Program-made: the position numbers and the translations under genes
Source of the DNA: Byssothecium circinans
Taxonomy: Eukaryota; Ascomycota; Dothideomycetes; Pleosporales; Massarinaceae
Direction of reading: 5' to 3'
Assembly: GCA_010015675.1 (NCBI GenBank)
Contig: ML976988.1
Span: 666,332-730,331 of the forward strand
DNA: 64,000 bases
The notes under the pieces: generated by a model
The model's input: only the letters and a program-made list of their open reading frames with translations
What the model was told of the DNA's origin: nothing
Database searches by the model: none
Shown: one piece after another, positions 45,187 to 56,654 of the stretch
Layout of the letters: the number at the start of each line of letters is the position of its first letter
Position numbering within the stretch: position 1 is the stretch's first letter

Positions 45187-47858
45187 ATGTCGAAGCCCAC
45201 GGCCAACTGGGAGAAGCTGGGCGACAAGTTCTACCGCAAGATCCAGCTCTACACGGCCGTGTTCGACCAGGACCTCGAGCTCGAGAACTACAATGTGGTG
45301 GGGGCTCCGTATAGCGGTGCTGTAGGTACGGCATAAGTTCCGCAGTAATTTGAAGCGTATGCTAAGAATTGTAGCTATCTACCGCGATGAAAGCAAGATA
45401 GTAGCATATCGGGGCTCTCAAGCATCGAAGTCAAGCATTGATATCTACAGTTGCGCGGGGAAACTCATACGGCGCATAAATGTACGAAGCGTGCAAATGC
45501 GATGCGATGATGTAGGAAATTGAGGGCTGACGTTTACAGTGGGATAAAGGCGCAATCAAAGGGCTCGGATGGTCAGAAGACGAGAAGATGCTCGTGGTGA
45601 CTGAAGACGGCACTGTTTGCTGCTACTACGACCTTCAAGGCGACTTTGTACCCTTCACACTCGGTCATGTATAATACCCTCCCTGCTAATACTTTAGGCC
45701 TGTCTAACAATATATGTAGGGTGCAGAAGAGCATTTGGTTCAATCCTGCAAGTTCTACAGCACCGGCTTCGTCGCCCTCCTCGGAAACAACAACCTCATA
45801 TCCGTAACCTCGTACACGGAACCGCGTCCTAAACTCCTTGCCATTCCGCCCTCCGAACCTATAATATCATGGTCTATCATACCACCCGCATACTCGCTTT
45901 CTCGCTCCGTCGAAGTCATTCTTGCTATCGGACAGACACTGTATGTGGTGGATGCGACGGAAGCGGAGGATCGCAACTTCGATGCCGGGCCATTTCGACA
46001 TATCAGTGTCAGCCCAAGGGGAGAGTTCCTCGCCTTCTATACGGATGACGGGAAAGTGTGGGTCGTGAGTGGAGACTGGAGTGATAAGTTGAGCGAGTAT
46101 GATAGTAGGGTCAAGACTGTGCCCAAGGACATGCAATGGTGCGGAAGTAATGCTGTTGCGCTAGCTTGGGAGGATGAGGTGCATCTCATCGGGCCCAGGA
46201 GCACGGCGACGAAGTTTTATTATGACGCCTGGATACATTTACTGCCCGATGTCGATGGGCTACGTCTGCTCACGAACGACGTCTGCGAATACCTACAGAA
46301 GGTGCCAGATGAGACGGTCGATGTCTTCCGGTTAGGGTCAGATACGCCTGCAGCAAACCTGTTGGAAGCGTCATCCCTTTTGGAACAGAAGTCACCAAAA
46401 GCAGACGACCTGATACAGCTCATTCGGCCCTCTCTTGCTGAAGCAGTGGATACGTGTATCAAAGCTGCTGCTCACGAGTTCAACATCCATTGGCAGAAGG
46501 CTCTCCTCCGTGCCGCTTCCTTCGGAAAGTCAGTTTTGGATCTCTACTCAAGCGATGACTTCGTTGATACATGCGACACACTCCGCGTACTCAACGCAGT
46601 TCGCTTCTACGAGATCGGCCTCCCACTCAGCTACGAGCAATACCGGCGCCTCACTCCAGAAAAGCTCATCTCACGCCTCACGAACCGGAACGAATATTTA
46701 CTTGCTCTTCGGGTGGCATCCTATCTCCACCTTCCCACCTCCCACATTCACGGTCATTGGGCGCAACAAAAGGTTCGCGTATCCACCGACACAGAAGAGC
46801 AAATATGTGCCCTCATAGTCAAGAAGCTCCATGGCAAACCCGGAATCTCCTTCGAAGAAATCGCTCGCGCCGCCTACGACGAGGGCCGCGTTCGTCTCGC
46901 CACCGAACTTCTAAACTACGAGCCTAGAGCAGGCAAGCAAGTGCCGCTCCTCCTCAACATGAAAGAAGACAACATCGCACTCGACAAAGCGATAGAATCA
47001 GGCGACACGGACCTAATCTTCCACGTCCTCCTCCACATGCGCAAGAAACTCCCTCTCGCCTCCTTCTTCCGCGTAATCAACACCCGCCCCATCGCCACTG
47101 CACTCGTAGAATCCTCAGCTCTAGCCCAAGACCGTGATCTCCTAAAGGACTTATACTACCAAGACGACCGCCGCCTCGAAGGCTCCAACCTGCTCCTCAC
47201 CGAAGCCCTCACGCAACAAAGTCTGGCCAGCTCCCTTGATAAGATCAAGCTAGCCTCAAAGTACCTCTCCGACTCACGCGACACTAACGCCCAGTTCCAG
47301 CGCCAAGCCCTGGACGACGCCGCAAAGCTTCTCCGCCTACAAGAGCAATTCGAAAAGGATCTCGGATCAAGAGAAGGAACGCCCATCCCCTCTTCCTCAG
47401 CCTCGTTCGTCGGCCTCTCAACCCACGAAACCATCTACGAACTCATCCGCCAAGGCCACAATAAACGCGCCCTCAAAGTGCAATCCGAGTTCAAAATCCC
47501 CGAGAAAACGTACACGTGGTTGCGTCTCCGCGCGCTGGTGAATGCGCGCCATTGGAACGAGCTCGAGGAAATCAGCAGGCAGAAGAAGAGCCCGATCGGG
47601 TGGGAGCCGTTTTTCAACGAGGTGTTGAGTGCGGGGAATACGCGGGTGGCGAGTTCTTTCATCCCGAAATGTACGGGCTTGACGGTTGCGGAGAGAGTCG
47701 AGATGTGGTGTAAGTGTGGGTTGATGGTTAAGGCGGGAGAAGAGGCGTTTAAGGCGAAGGATAGGGCGTTGTTGGAGGAGGTTAGGGCGAAGGCTGGGGG
47801 GAGCGCGGCGGTGGAGTGTGAGAGGTTGTTGGGGATGTTACCGGGTGGAAGGCGGTGA
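45187..47858 (+). CDS. VPS16: vacuolar sorting protein VPS16 (HOPS/CORVET core)
   Basis: Model: join(45187..45325,45375..45481,45540..45668,45720..47858), 837 aa, with three introns of 49-58 nt. It begins MSKPTANWEKLGDKFYRKIQ. The N-terminal beta-propeller (about 1-420, with WDKGAIKGLGWSEDEKMLVV) is followed by the alpha-solenoid Vps16 C-terminal domain (about 500-830, with PGISFEEIARAAYDEGRVRL and ALVNARHWNELEEISRQKKS). Vps16 binds Vps33 and Vps18 in the HOPS and CORVET tethering complexes that drive fusion at late endosomes and vacuoles. VAC8, another vacuolar protein, lies 6 kb away, but there is no sign that the two are linked functionally by position. Confidence 0.95.
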
Positions 47859-48007
47859 TTTGTTGCTGTATTGTATTAGGTAGGGTGTGTGGAATTGGAG
47901 GGTTAGGTGGATAATGAATTAAGCTTCTCTCTGTTTGCGGTTCAGATGCTGCTGTACAAGATCTATATTTACACCTACGGTTCTTTCCCTCCAGCCTCCT
48001 TTTATAT

Positions 48008-49537
48008 TCAAACATTGTACCTCTCCAACACCTCAGCCACCTTTTCCCTGACTCCCTGTTTCCCTCCATGCTTCTCCAACAACGCCGCTACGACTTCATG
48101 TTCACTCTTCCCTGCCGCCTCCTGCAAAATCTCATCCTCCTTTGGCAACCCCAGCCATTGATGCGGATACTCCTCATAATCCTTCTCGCTAATCAAAGGC
48201 AACGGGTCTTTCCCCTCTTGCCTTGCGAAGAAAGCGCTGACGTCTGACCTCTTCACATCGTCGAATGTGTTGGGATTCCACCTCGGGCGCTCTTTGCTGC
48301 GCTTGATGAGGCGGGCAGTAACACCCTCGACGAAGTCATGGTGCGCCATGAAGTGCGAAGCGATTTCGTATTCGCGTTGGAAGGTTTCCGAGATGGACCA
48401 GCGACGGCCGATGCGCATTTGTTGGAGGGTGACTGCAACTGCGATAGGGGAGCGCGTGTGTAGTGTTTCCGTTGTTTTCTTTGCCCAGATTTTGAGTTCT
48501 TCGGAGCTCGATGCACTGCTTTCCACTTCGGCCAGTGAATCTAAAATGCTGTGGATACTGGGCTGGTCCTTGTGGAATACCTTATCGATCGTCTTGCGCA
48601 ATTCTCCTGAGATTTGGGGCTTGGTGGCTGGTAACCCTGTGCTGAATTCTTCGATTGTCGCGTCGATGATCTTGAAGCGCTGGTTTGGGCTCAGGTAGTC
48701 TGGGAACTGGAGTTCTGCGAGACGGGCCTCGAGGGCTTGGAGGGTCGAGCTGTGGATGTAGTGGGTTGCGACGCCGTGGTAGAAGAGGTCAACACCTTTT
48801 AGTTGGTCGCTCGTTAAGGCGAGGTACAGACCCATGGCGCCCTCCATGCGCGGGAGGAAGAACGACGCCCCAACGTCAGGGAAGAACCCAATTGTCGTCT
48901 CGGGCATAGCGAAGATAGAATTCTCAGTGGCAATGCGGAACGGCGCATGGATACTCAATCCCACACCTCCGCCCATCGTAATCCCATCCATGAACGCCAC
49001 ATACGGTTTTGTATATGTCGCAATCAAATGGTCCAGCTTATATTCCAGGCCAAAGTAATCCGAACTCTTTTGCTGTCCCTCAGGGCCCTGTTGGTTCCAT
49101 TTCGCGAGGGCAGCGACGTCGCCTCCGGCGCAGAAAGCGCGGCCTTTTCCTTTTATGATGACGACGCCGGCGAGTTCAGATTTCGCCCATTCTTGTAATC
49201 GCGGGATGATTTTGCGGGCCATGGACCCGTTGAGCGAGTTTAGCTTTGCGGGGCGGTTGAGTTCGATGGAGCGAACGCCGTAGTTGTTGGTGAAGAGAAC
49301 ATCGTCGGGGGAGTCGTCGGGTTGGGGGGCGAGGACATCCTCTGTAGGTGTGGAGTACTTTCTCGTCGTTAGTTGAAGGGTGGATGATGGAGAAGCTGCG
49401 GGGAGCTATACCATTCTTGTTCCCGTTCTCCAGGCTGTGGGTGCTATTTTTGCGCGGAGAGGCATGGTAGAGGGTGTTGTCCGTGTTGCGCAGCTCAGCG
49501 GTGCTGCTGTGCGTTGGATTGATGTGCGGAGAGACAT
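48008..49537 (-). CDS. EHD3: mitochondrial 3-hydroxyisobutyryl-CoA hydrolase
   Basis: Model: complement(join(48008..49357,49412..49537)), 491 aa, one 54-nt intron (GTATAG...CTAAC...AAAG). The first exon gives a basic, Ser/Thr-rich mitochondrial presequence (MSLRTSIQRTAAPLSCATRT). The enoyl-CoA hydratase-type domain (about 60-290) shows RAFCAGGDVAAL and FMDGITMGGGVGLSIHAPFR (oxyanion hole), plus the catalytic-type MPETTIGFFPDVGASFFLPR. The C-terminal ECH_2 extension (HHDFVEGVTARLI, RWNPNTFDDV) marks it as a hydrolase of 3-hydroxyisobutyryl-CoA in valine degradation; the yeast homologue Ehd3 is also called Mrp5. It is convergent with VPS16 (149 nt between stops) and divergent from TUF1. Confidence 0.92.
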
Positions 49538-49933
49538 GGTGGAGCAAAGGGACGGCTTGCGCTGTGATGCAATTCAAAGACCGCCGACAGCTACCTCGGC
49601 AGTGGAGGAAAGGACTCGAGGACGTGTTTGTAGTCGATTGAGTCTAAAAGAGAGACGATGAAGAAACAAAAGCTATACACATATGTAAAAGCAGTCCAAG
49701 ATGACCCGGGAAAGCTTCTCCGCCAAACCTGACGTCTCCAAAGAATCTTTGGTGGTTGCAGTTCCAATCCGCACGGCCCCAAAACCGCTCACGTGATGCG
49801 GCGAAAAGTCGCGCTAACTCTTGAAAATAATGCTGGCAGTGTCGTTCGAGCCCCATCATCCATCTCCCATTGCGCCTTTGCTTCCTTCTCTTTGTCTTAG
49901 TACGAGTACGCACTCTTTTAATTGATCGCAGAT
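49538..49933. promoter_or_regulatory. divergent promoter of two mitochondrial genes
   Basis: A 396-nt spacer lies between the start codons of the hydrolase and mitochondrial EF-Tu genes, both nuclear genes for mitochondrial proteins. The TUF1 side is a pyrimidine-rich leader. No known sites were identified. Confidence 0.45.
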
Positions 49934-51401
49934 ATGTCGTCGTTTTCACGGGCTTTCTGGCGTACGTCGCAAACAGCTCTCAAGTACCAGAGGGGCGTCA
50001 ACCCAGTGCAGCAAGCATGGAGTCGGGGTGGAAGCATTCGGAACTACGCCGCTGTATTTGAGCGCAGCAAACCACACGTCAACGTCGGTATGTGCTTCTC
50101 TTCAAGCTTCGAATGGCTCCAGCTAATCGCTACAGGAACCATTGGTCACGTCGATCACGGAAAGGCACGACACCCCCTTCGCATCCCCGGAGTCGGTCTA
50201 ACATAGAACACAGACAACCCTCACCGCCGCCATCACGAAGCGTCAAGCAGAGAAGGGATATGCCAAGTTTCTCGAATACGGCTCCATCGACAAAGCCCCT
50301 GAAGAGCGAAAGCGTGGTATCACTATTGCGACGGCACACATCGAGTATTCGACCGATAATCGGCATTATGCCCACGTCGACTGCCCCGGTCACGCCGATT
50401 ACATCAAGAACATGATTACGGGTGCGGCGAACATGGACGGCGCCATCATTGTGGTCGCCGCGTCAGACGGTCAGATGTAAGGAAGGCGGGAAAAAGTGCC
50501 GAAAGGATAGACAGCTGATGCGGGATACAGGCCCCAGACCCGAGAGCACTTGCTCCTCGCCCGTCAAGTCGGTGTCCAGAAGATCGTCGTCTTCGTCAAC
50601 AAGGTTGACGCCATTGAGGACAAGGAGATGTTGGAGCTTGTTGAGATGGAAATGCGCGAACTCCTCTCTTCGTACGGTTTTGAGGGCGACGAAACCCCCA
50701 TCATTATGGGCTCGGCTCTCTGTGCGCTCGAGGGCCGTGAGAAGGAGATTGGCGAGACTAAGATTGACGAGCTTCTTGAGGCCGTCGACTCCTGGATCCC
50801 CACACCCCAGCGTGACACCGAGAAACCTTTCCTCATGGCCGTTGAGGACGTCTTCTCCATCGCCGGTCGCGGAACCGTATGCTCCGGCCGTGTCGAGCGT
50901 GGTGTCCTGAAGAAGGACTCCGAAGTCGAGCTCGTGGGCAAGGGCACCGCCCCCATCAAGACAAAGGTCACCGACATCGAGACTTTCAAGAAGTCATGCA
51001 ACGAGTCACGAGCAGGCGACAACTCCGGTCTTCTTCTCCGTGGTGTCAAGCGCGAGGATGTGAGGCGTGGAATGGTCGTTGCCGTTCCCGGGTCTGTCAA
51101 AGCGCACAAGAAGTTCCTAGTCTCCATGTACGTGTTGACGAAGGAGGAGGGTGGTCGTCACACAGGCTTCGGCGAGAACTACAGGCCTCAGATGTTCATC
51201 CGAACTGCCGATGAGAGCGCTGCACTCTCGTGGCCAGAGGGCACCGAGGACCCACACAACAAGCTCGTCATGCCCGGTGACAACATCGAAATGGTCTGCG
51301 AGTTGCACCAGCCGCATGTCATGGAGGCTGGTCAGCGATTCAACATGCGTGAAGGTGGCCGAACAGTCGCCACTGGTCTGGTCACTCGCATCCTCGAGTA
51401 A
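49934..51401 (+). CDS. TUF1: mitochondrial elongation factor EF-Tu
   Basis: Model: join(49934..50087,50136..50164,50214..50476,50531..51401), 438 aa. A mitochondrial presequence ([20 protein letters not shown]) is followed by the GTPase domain: GHVDHGK at 55-61, [12 protein letters not shown] (switch I), DCPGHADY (switch II), NKVD and SALCALEG. Domains II and III follow, ending [17 protein letters not shown]. It delivers aminoacyl-tRNA to mitochondrial ribosomes. The second exon is only 29 nt. The intron after it (50165..50213) has a GC donor (AAG|GCACGA) and a CACAG acceptor; a GT donor in the right phase is absent, so this is a GC-AG intron inside the P-loop. The final intron uses GTAAGG...ACAG. 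Confidence 0.96.
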
Positions 51402-52055
51402 GCGTCCGACAACAAACCAACAAACATGAAGTAAAATGCATGGGAAAAAGGTGTCAACAACACTGGATGGATGTAGAGGAGTGCGGTGGATCTGAAACAT
51501 TTCTTGTAAAATGACTCTTCGACTGTTTGTTTCCTTGTACAACAAGTCTTTTCTGGCGCCACCTTTTTTATCCGTTATCTGTACATGCACCCCTCTCCTC
51601 CCCCTGGCCGCTTCTCCCCATGTCGATTCCAAATACATGTGTAACTTTATCTGGGTTGGAAAATAGATCATAGGATTGGCGTTGATTTGTTCGCGTACTT
51701 TGCATGTCTTCTGTATGAGGTGAGATAGTGGAATTCGAAGGAATGCCATCAAGAACGACAAACTTGAACTTGCGTCAAGAGTAAATAAGGTAGGGAGGAT
51801 AGAACTTGACTTCCATTGAATATCATTATTCGTGCACATGTGCTAATCAAGAATGACATGGGCGCTGGTTGCCGAAACACTGATCCAACCCTATGAGTCC
51901 TCATCATCCGTTGGGAATACAAAAAAAATGAGGTAGTGATACCTGCCCTAACGCCACCAGTGTGTCCAAAGTGACGGAAGGGCCGACTTGAGATGAGTTG
52001 AATAGGCAAAGAACAATGTAAAGAAAAGCCGAAAACAAGACGAGGGAAATGTCGA
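51402..52055. other. intergenic, convergent 3' ends
   Basis: This lies between the convergent TUF1 and RFTS-protein stops. It is T/A-rich with no coding frame worth reporting. It probably holds the two 3' UTRs. Confidence 0.5.
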
Positions 52056-54384
52056 TTAGACCATACGCCGAATGGGTTGTAAAGCAGGAGACGACGGACC
52101 CAATCCCGGCGACGGAAACAACGGTGTTTTCGCCTCGCTCATCTCGCGGATTTTCTTAAGGAGGTTACTGGAAAAAACACTAATTAGCTCCTTTGCGTCT
52201 CATCATCTTCTTATCTTCATCAAAAAAAAAATACAAAGACGAATATGACTTACTTGACAGGTAACCTCAACTTCTCCTCCTCCCTCAACAGAATCCCCAC
52301 AACAGCGTCTCTCCCCTTGGCATGATCTTCAAGATGCTCGGTAATCAACTGTCTTCCGATTTCCTTGCTCGCGCCATAAATGCGTTGACTACACCCATCA
52401 AACGTACATAGCCAAGAATCTCTCGGCCCGTTGGCTTCGTAAGTAGGGAGCGGTGAGGATACTATAGGCGGTACGACGTTGGACTTTGGAAGCGCTTCGT
52501 TGGTTTTCAGGTGCGACGCTCGATAGCGTATGGGTAGTAGTGGTTCGTTGCCTGCTTCGGCTGCGGCTTCTGCATCATCGTCGTCATCGGATGCTGATGT
52601 GGGTGGTGATTCGGGGGTGATGGAATTACTGGCGGCCCGTTTCCGTCTGCCTTTCTCTTCCTCGTCGTCTTCTGCTGTGCCGACGAATTTTCGCTTCTCT
52701 CGGCTGGGCGATAGGGCTTGTGGGGGCGTGTCGATTTCGATACCACTGTCGCCGTCGTCGTCGGCATCGCTTTCGGTATCGCCTTCGGATGCTGCGTGTG
52801 TGTCTGATTCTTCCTCTTCTAAACCTTCTTCAATGTTGGGGCCCTTGCCTTTGCCTCGTTTGGGACCCTTTCCTTTGCCGGAGAATTTGCTACTCGTGGG
52901 GCGCAGGACGGAGAGCCGGCTTCGCTTTTTCCTTCCCTGAGGTCTCCGTTGGGGAGTTACGAGGGCGTCATCAAAATCTTCCTCGTCGGATATGTCGGAT
53001 GCTTCTTGGCGCAAAGCATGGTCTCGTCGTGGTCGCAGTTCAACCGCTTCAGCTCGCCTGATCTCGACAGCAGAGAGGTCGTGTCCTGCCTGTAGTTCTT
53101 GGTAGATGGGTTCGTCGACGAAGAAGCTCGCGCTTTTGCCTCGTGGATGGTCCATCCTGTAACAGAGGTTATGAGCATGCACTAAAAGTACATTTTTTGC
53201 GGTCTCGATTTCTTCAATCTCGTAACGCTTGACCATGAGCTTCGCCACGTGGTCGACGGTGATATGGCCATGACCTGGTCTCAACACGCGCTTGTTCACG
53301 GCCGAGCGAATGAACTCGTAGATAGCCGCAGCCTCCCACCAATTATCGTCCTTCTTTGGCGGCGCTGCTGCTGCTTTCTGTGCTTGCGCTTTCCCACGAA
53401 GTGCGCTCTTTTTCTGCTGTGAAGGTGCGGATGCAGATGCTGGTGAGGGTTTCGCAGCTGGAGTGAGCTTGGGAACTTGCTTGTAGCGGCCTTCTATCCG
53501 CGCTTTCGCGGATTCGAAGACATCCTGTGCGAGCTTAGAATGCTGCTCCCATACGCTTGTGCAATTCAACTTACCGGGTAGTTTCGTCTGAAGTATTGGT
53601 AAATTGGAGTGTTGCTCCACCCAATGCCTTGCGCCCTGTTCAAAAAGCACATCATCAAGAACTCATGATGCTTGTGAAATATTTGGGCAGCGGTTTCAGG
53701 GTCGCTGCACGGGTATCTCTCGTCCTCAACGTACTGCGCTGCTGTCAGCCCCCAGCCTTTCATACAGTCTCATATGTTGCTTCAGTGCCTTTCAGTTTCC
53801 GTCTAAAATTTCTCCACACATACCTCTTGGAATATCAGCTGTGCACCCGGTCCACCGCCCCGCTTGCGCGGCTCGTTGTAAATGTCGGAAACAAAGTACA
53901 GCAGTTCGACTGCTTCCACCATGTCTTGGTAGATCGCCTTGTAATCACGCCGGGGCCGTATTTCGAACCATCCAGCCTCACCCAGCGCCCATATCACCAG
54001 TTCACCATCGGTCATCTGTCCGTAGGAAAAGCGGGTAACGTTTCGAATGACGACATCCACGGGGCTGTACGGTTTCCTTACAACTATGGAATGTCAGTAC
54101 GTGAACTTCTGCTGGACTGTAGGGCACTATGAAGTGCATATAGCGTTACAGCCGTGTGCGTGTTCTTGGGTGGCCATACGGTATTTCTGCTGTCCGCGAT
54201 CCGGAGGTTCCAATCTCCCCTCCACTCTCAAAGGCGTATCCGCGTACGCGACGAGCAAATTCGCAGGCCTTCCATTGCTCTCGTATACGACGTGCGCGTT
54301 GCTTAGGGCGTAGATTTCGTAGTCGTCGGAATGGGTAATCGACGGGTCGATGGGCTTCAGAATCTCAAGTTCTCGTGTAAGCAT
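52056..54384 (-). CDS. RFTS-domain protein with C-terminal zinc finger (heterochromatin-type)
   Basis: Model: complement(join(52056..52167,52254..53524,53575..53733,53824..54083,54181..54384 with 54180)), meaning exon 1 is 54180..54384; 668 aa. The introns are 86, 50, 90 and 96 nt. Residues 1-300 resemble the replication-foci-targeting (RFTS) domain of DNMT1-type proteins: NAHVVYESNGRPANLLVAYA, GELVIWALGEAGWFEIRPRR, DYKAIYQDMVEAVELLYF and RMDHPRGKSASFFVDEP. A long Ser/Asp/Glu- and Lys-rich linker leads to a C2H2-like finger near 579-610 (WLCTFDGCSQRIYG...H...H). The last exon adds NLLKKIREMSEAKTP. In fission yeast an RFTS domain plus zinc finger defines Raf2 of the H3K9 methylation complex, and Neurospora DIM-7 is the counterpart. 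Equivalence here is inference. Confidence 0.75.
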
Positions 54385-54734
54385 ACTAGGCGAAGAGTAA
54401 TTACAAATTCTAGCATGGTGCGTGTGAGTGGTGGTGAGTGGGAGGCGTGAGGCGTGAGTCTTGCCGACACCTGCAAATGCGGAGTGTCGCGTCGGCCGCC
54501 AGCGCCTGCCGCGCGTGTTTAAAGTGGACGTGGATGATTGGCTGTCTCAGCCCTACCTTTATCAATAAGTCTTCCATCACAGACATCACCAAGACAGGCA
54601 CGACAGGTCGCTCACGCATCGTTCACAGCAAGTGCCTATCATGTTACTACAGCCCAGTGACCAAGCTTCTCGCAAACTAGAGGAAGAAACCCCAAATGTC
54701 GTATCAGATCTTGTACCCATTCAGTGAGCCCCTA
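54385..54734. other. promoter of RFTS gene, cut by transposon insertion
   Basis: These 350 nt lie between the RFTS-gene ATG and the transposon, including the target TA at 54733-54734. They presumably carry the promoter. Any element beyond 350 nt upstream has been pushed 1.8 kb away by the insertion. Confidence 0.5.
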
Positions 54735-54829
54735 AGCTAGACTATATAGTTTCGAGCCACATAGGGTTTCAAGCCACCCCACCAAAACGCGACACCTGCA
54801 CCAAACACGCGATATCTCTCCACCACGCT
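54735..54829 (+). repeat. left terminal inverted repeat (95 bp)
   Basis: It matches the complement of 56431-56525 at 94 of 95 positions; the only difference is C at 54824. It contains two copies of TTTCRAGCCAC spaced 17 bp (54750 and 54767), candidate transposase-binding sites. Confidence 0.95.
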
Positions 54830-54836
54830 TTTCAAT

Positions 54837-56429
54837 ATGGATGCCCGTGAGCTCGCTATTCAATCAGCTATCAACGATTTCAATTCTGGCGTGTATTCTA
54901 GCCAGCGCGCTGCGGCTAAGGCGTACGGCGTCCCTCGACCAACTCTCTCTGCGCGCATACGCGGCGCGACCGACAGCCGCACCAGCCATCAGCATCAGCA
55001 GCGGCTGACTCCTCTGCAGGAGGAATTCCTTGTTGAATGGATCCTTGAAGAAGACGCACGCGCCTGCCCTCCATCCCATGCTCGCGCTCGAGAAATGGCG
55101 AATCGAATCCTGCGTATGAACGGCGACAATCAGCCTGTTGGCAAGCTCTGGACCTTACACTTCCTCCGACGACAACCACGCGTTGCCTCAGTAGTAGGCC
55201 GGAAGATTAATGCTCAAAGAGCTCATGCAGCTACGCCAGATCAACTCCGCGCGTTCCTAGAGCTCTACGAGCAGACGCGACAGCGCCTCAATATACAGAC
55301 GGGCAATACGTATAATATGGATGAGACTGGCGTCGCGCTAGGAGTATGTACAAACACGAGAGTACTCTCTAGTAGTCAGAAAAAGAAGGCTTACATCAAG
55401 TCTCCAGAGAATCGCGAGTGGGTCTCAATAATCGAGTGTGTATCGGCATCAGGTCGGAAGCTACGCTGCGCAGTTATCTTTAAGGGCCAGAGCCTGCAGA
55501 CTACCTGGTTCTCACCAGAGTCAGTACCAGACTGGCTCTATACAACCTCTGAGAATGGATGGACGTCAAAAGCAATTGGCGTAGAGTGGCTACAGCGCAT
55601 ATTTATCCCGGAGACAGCACCAGCTAATGGCCAGCACCGACTGCTTATCTTAGACGGCCACGGCAGCCATATTGATATTGAGTTCCTATGGCTCTGTAAA
55701 CAGAATCGAATTCAGCTCTTATACCTGCCTGCGCACTCCTCCCATGTCCTACAGCCTCTAGATCTGGCTCCTTTCTCTGTTATCAAGTCAAACTATCGAC
55801 GTCAGATCCAGGAGCTTGCATCGCTTGATGACGCAGCGCCTGTTAAGAAGGAGCGCTTTATTGCCTGCTATAATCAAGCTAGAGAGGAAGGCTTCACAGA
55901 ACGTGTGATTCGAGCTGGCTGGCAGGCTGCTGGCCTCTGCCCGTTCAACATCAATCACGTGCTTAGTTCATCGCAAGTCTCTCAAAGGCCAGCGACGCCT
56001 ATACGCCAGAAGCGACCTCGATCACCTACTCAGAGCTTCCTCTCTACACCTCAAGGACCTCGCGATCTCTATATAGCTCAGCAGGCGCTCCAGAGTTATG
56101 AGAACCTAGGTCGTACGACTCGGCTGCTCCTACAGAAAGCAGGCAAGGCGCTAGCATCTGCAAATGCTAGAGCAGCAGGGCTAGAGGCAGAGAAAAGACG
56201 CCTTGAATATTGTCTTGAGACTACTAGCTCTCAACGGCATCGAAAGCGCGTTCATGTAGACCCAAATCAACGCTTTGCAGATGTTGAGAATATAGGAGCT
56301 GCTATTCGCCAGTCAGCTGCTATAGAGGCTCAGCAGAGCAGAGCTCCTGTGCAGAGAGCTGCAGAGAGAGCTGAAGCAGCTACAGCAGCTGAGGCTCTTC
56401 AGTCTATGTGTACTCAATGGCAATTATAG
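54837..56429 (+). CDS. pogo-type transposase, DD35D
   Basis: 530 aa, one exon; the ATG is 7 nt after the left inverted repeat and the stop lies at the edge of the right one. The order is a psq-type helix-turn-helix (about 1-50, SSQRAAAKAYGVPRPTLSAR), a CENP-B-type DNA-binding domain (about 58-125, ending WTLHFLRRQPRVAS) and the DDE_1 endonuclease domain (about 150-380). The catalytic residues are Asp162 (YNMDETG), Asp273 (LLILDGHGSH) and Asp309 (VLQPLDLAPF), with 35 residues between the last two. A C-terminal coiled coil (about 430-525) ends in QSMCTQWQL. All catalytic residues are intact. Composition is Gln/Ala/Arg-rich and unlike the neighbouring genes. Confidence 0.97.
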   Translation: MDARELAIQSAINDFNSGVYSSQRAAAKAYGVPRPTLSARIRGATDSRTSHQHQQRLTPLQEEFLVEWILEEDARACPPSHARAREMANRILRMNGDNQPVGKLWTLHFLRRQPRVASVVGRKINAQRAHAATPDQLRAFLELYEQTRQRLNIQTGNTYNMDETGVALGVCTNTRVLSSSQKKKAYIKSPENREWVSIIECVSASGRKLRCAVIFKGQSLQTTWFSPESVPDWLYTTSENGWTSKAIGVEWLQRIFIPETAPANGQHRLLILDGHGSHIDIEFLWLCKQNRIQLLYLPAHSSHVLQPLDLAPFSVIKSNYRRQIQELASLDDAAPVKKERFIACYNQAREEGFTERVIRAGWQAAGLCPFNINHVLSSSQVSQRPATPIRQKRPRSPTQSFLSTPQGPRDLYIAQQALQSYENLGRTTRLLLQKAGKALASANARAAGLEAEKRRLEYCLETTSSQRHRKRVHVDPNQRFADVENIGAAIRQSAAIEAQQSRAPVQRAAERAEAATAAEALQSMCTQWQL

Positions 56430-56430
56430 T

Positions 56431-56525
56431 AGCGTTGTGGAGAGATATCGCGTGTTTGGTGCAGGTGTCGCGTTTTGGTGGGGTGGCTTGAAACCCTATG
56501 TGGCTCGAAACTATATAGTCTAGCT
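56431..56525 (-). repeat. right terminal inverted repeat (95 bp)
   Basis: This is the inverse partner of 54735-54829 with one mismatch. It starts right after the transposase stop and ends at the TA target duplication (56526-56527). Confidence 0.95.
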
Positions 56526-56654
56526 TATCAGACTCCCCGTTACTACACTTTCCAAAAACTCAAACATACACATTCCCAACATGTCCACCATGCAATCGTC
56601 CTCTTCTTTCTTAGAGCACATTTACTATCTCTTAGATATCCCAAGACCCCCTGA

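Larger units (their letters stand above)
54735..56525 (+). mobile_element. complete pogo/Fot1-type DNA transposon
   Basis: A 1,791-bp element is flanked by TA on both sides (54733-54734 and 56526-56527), the hallmark TA target duplication of Tc1/mariner-pogo elements. Its ends are 95-bp inverted repeats with a single mismatch. It contains one intact, intron-free 530-codon transposase on the plus strand. Near-identical ends and an open frame indicate recent insertion and possible autonomy. The first and last bases are AGCTAGACTATATAG and its complement. The element sits 350 nt upstream of the RFTS-gene ATG. Confidence 0.97.
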
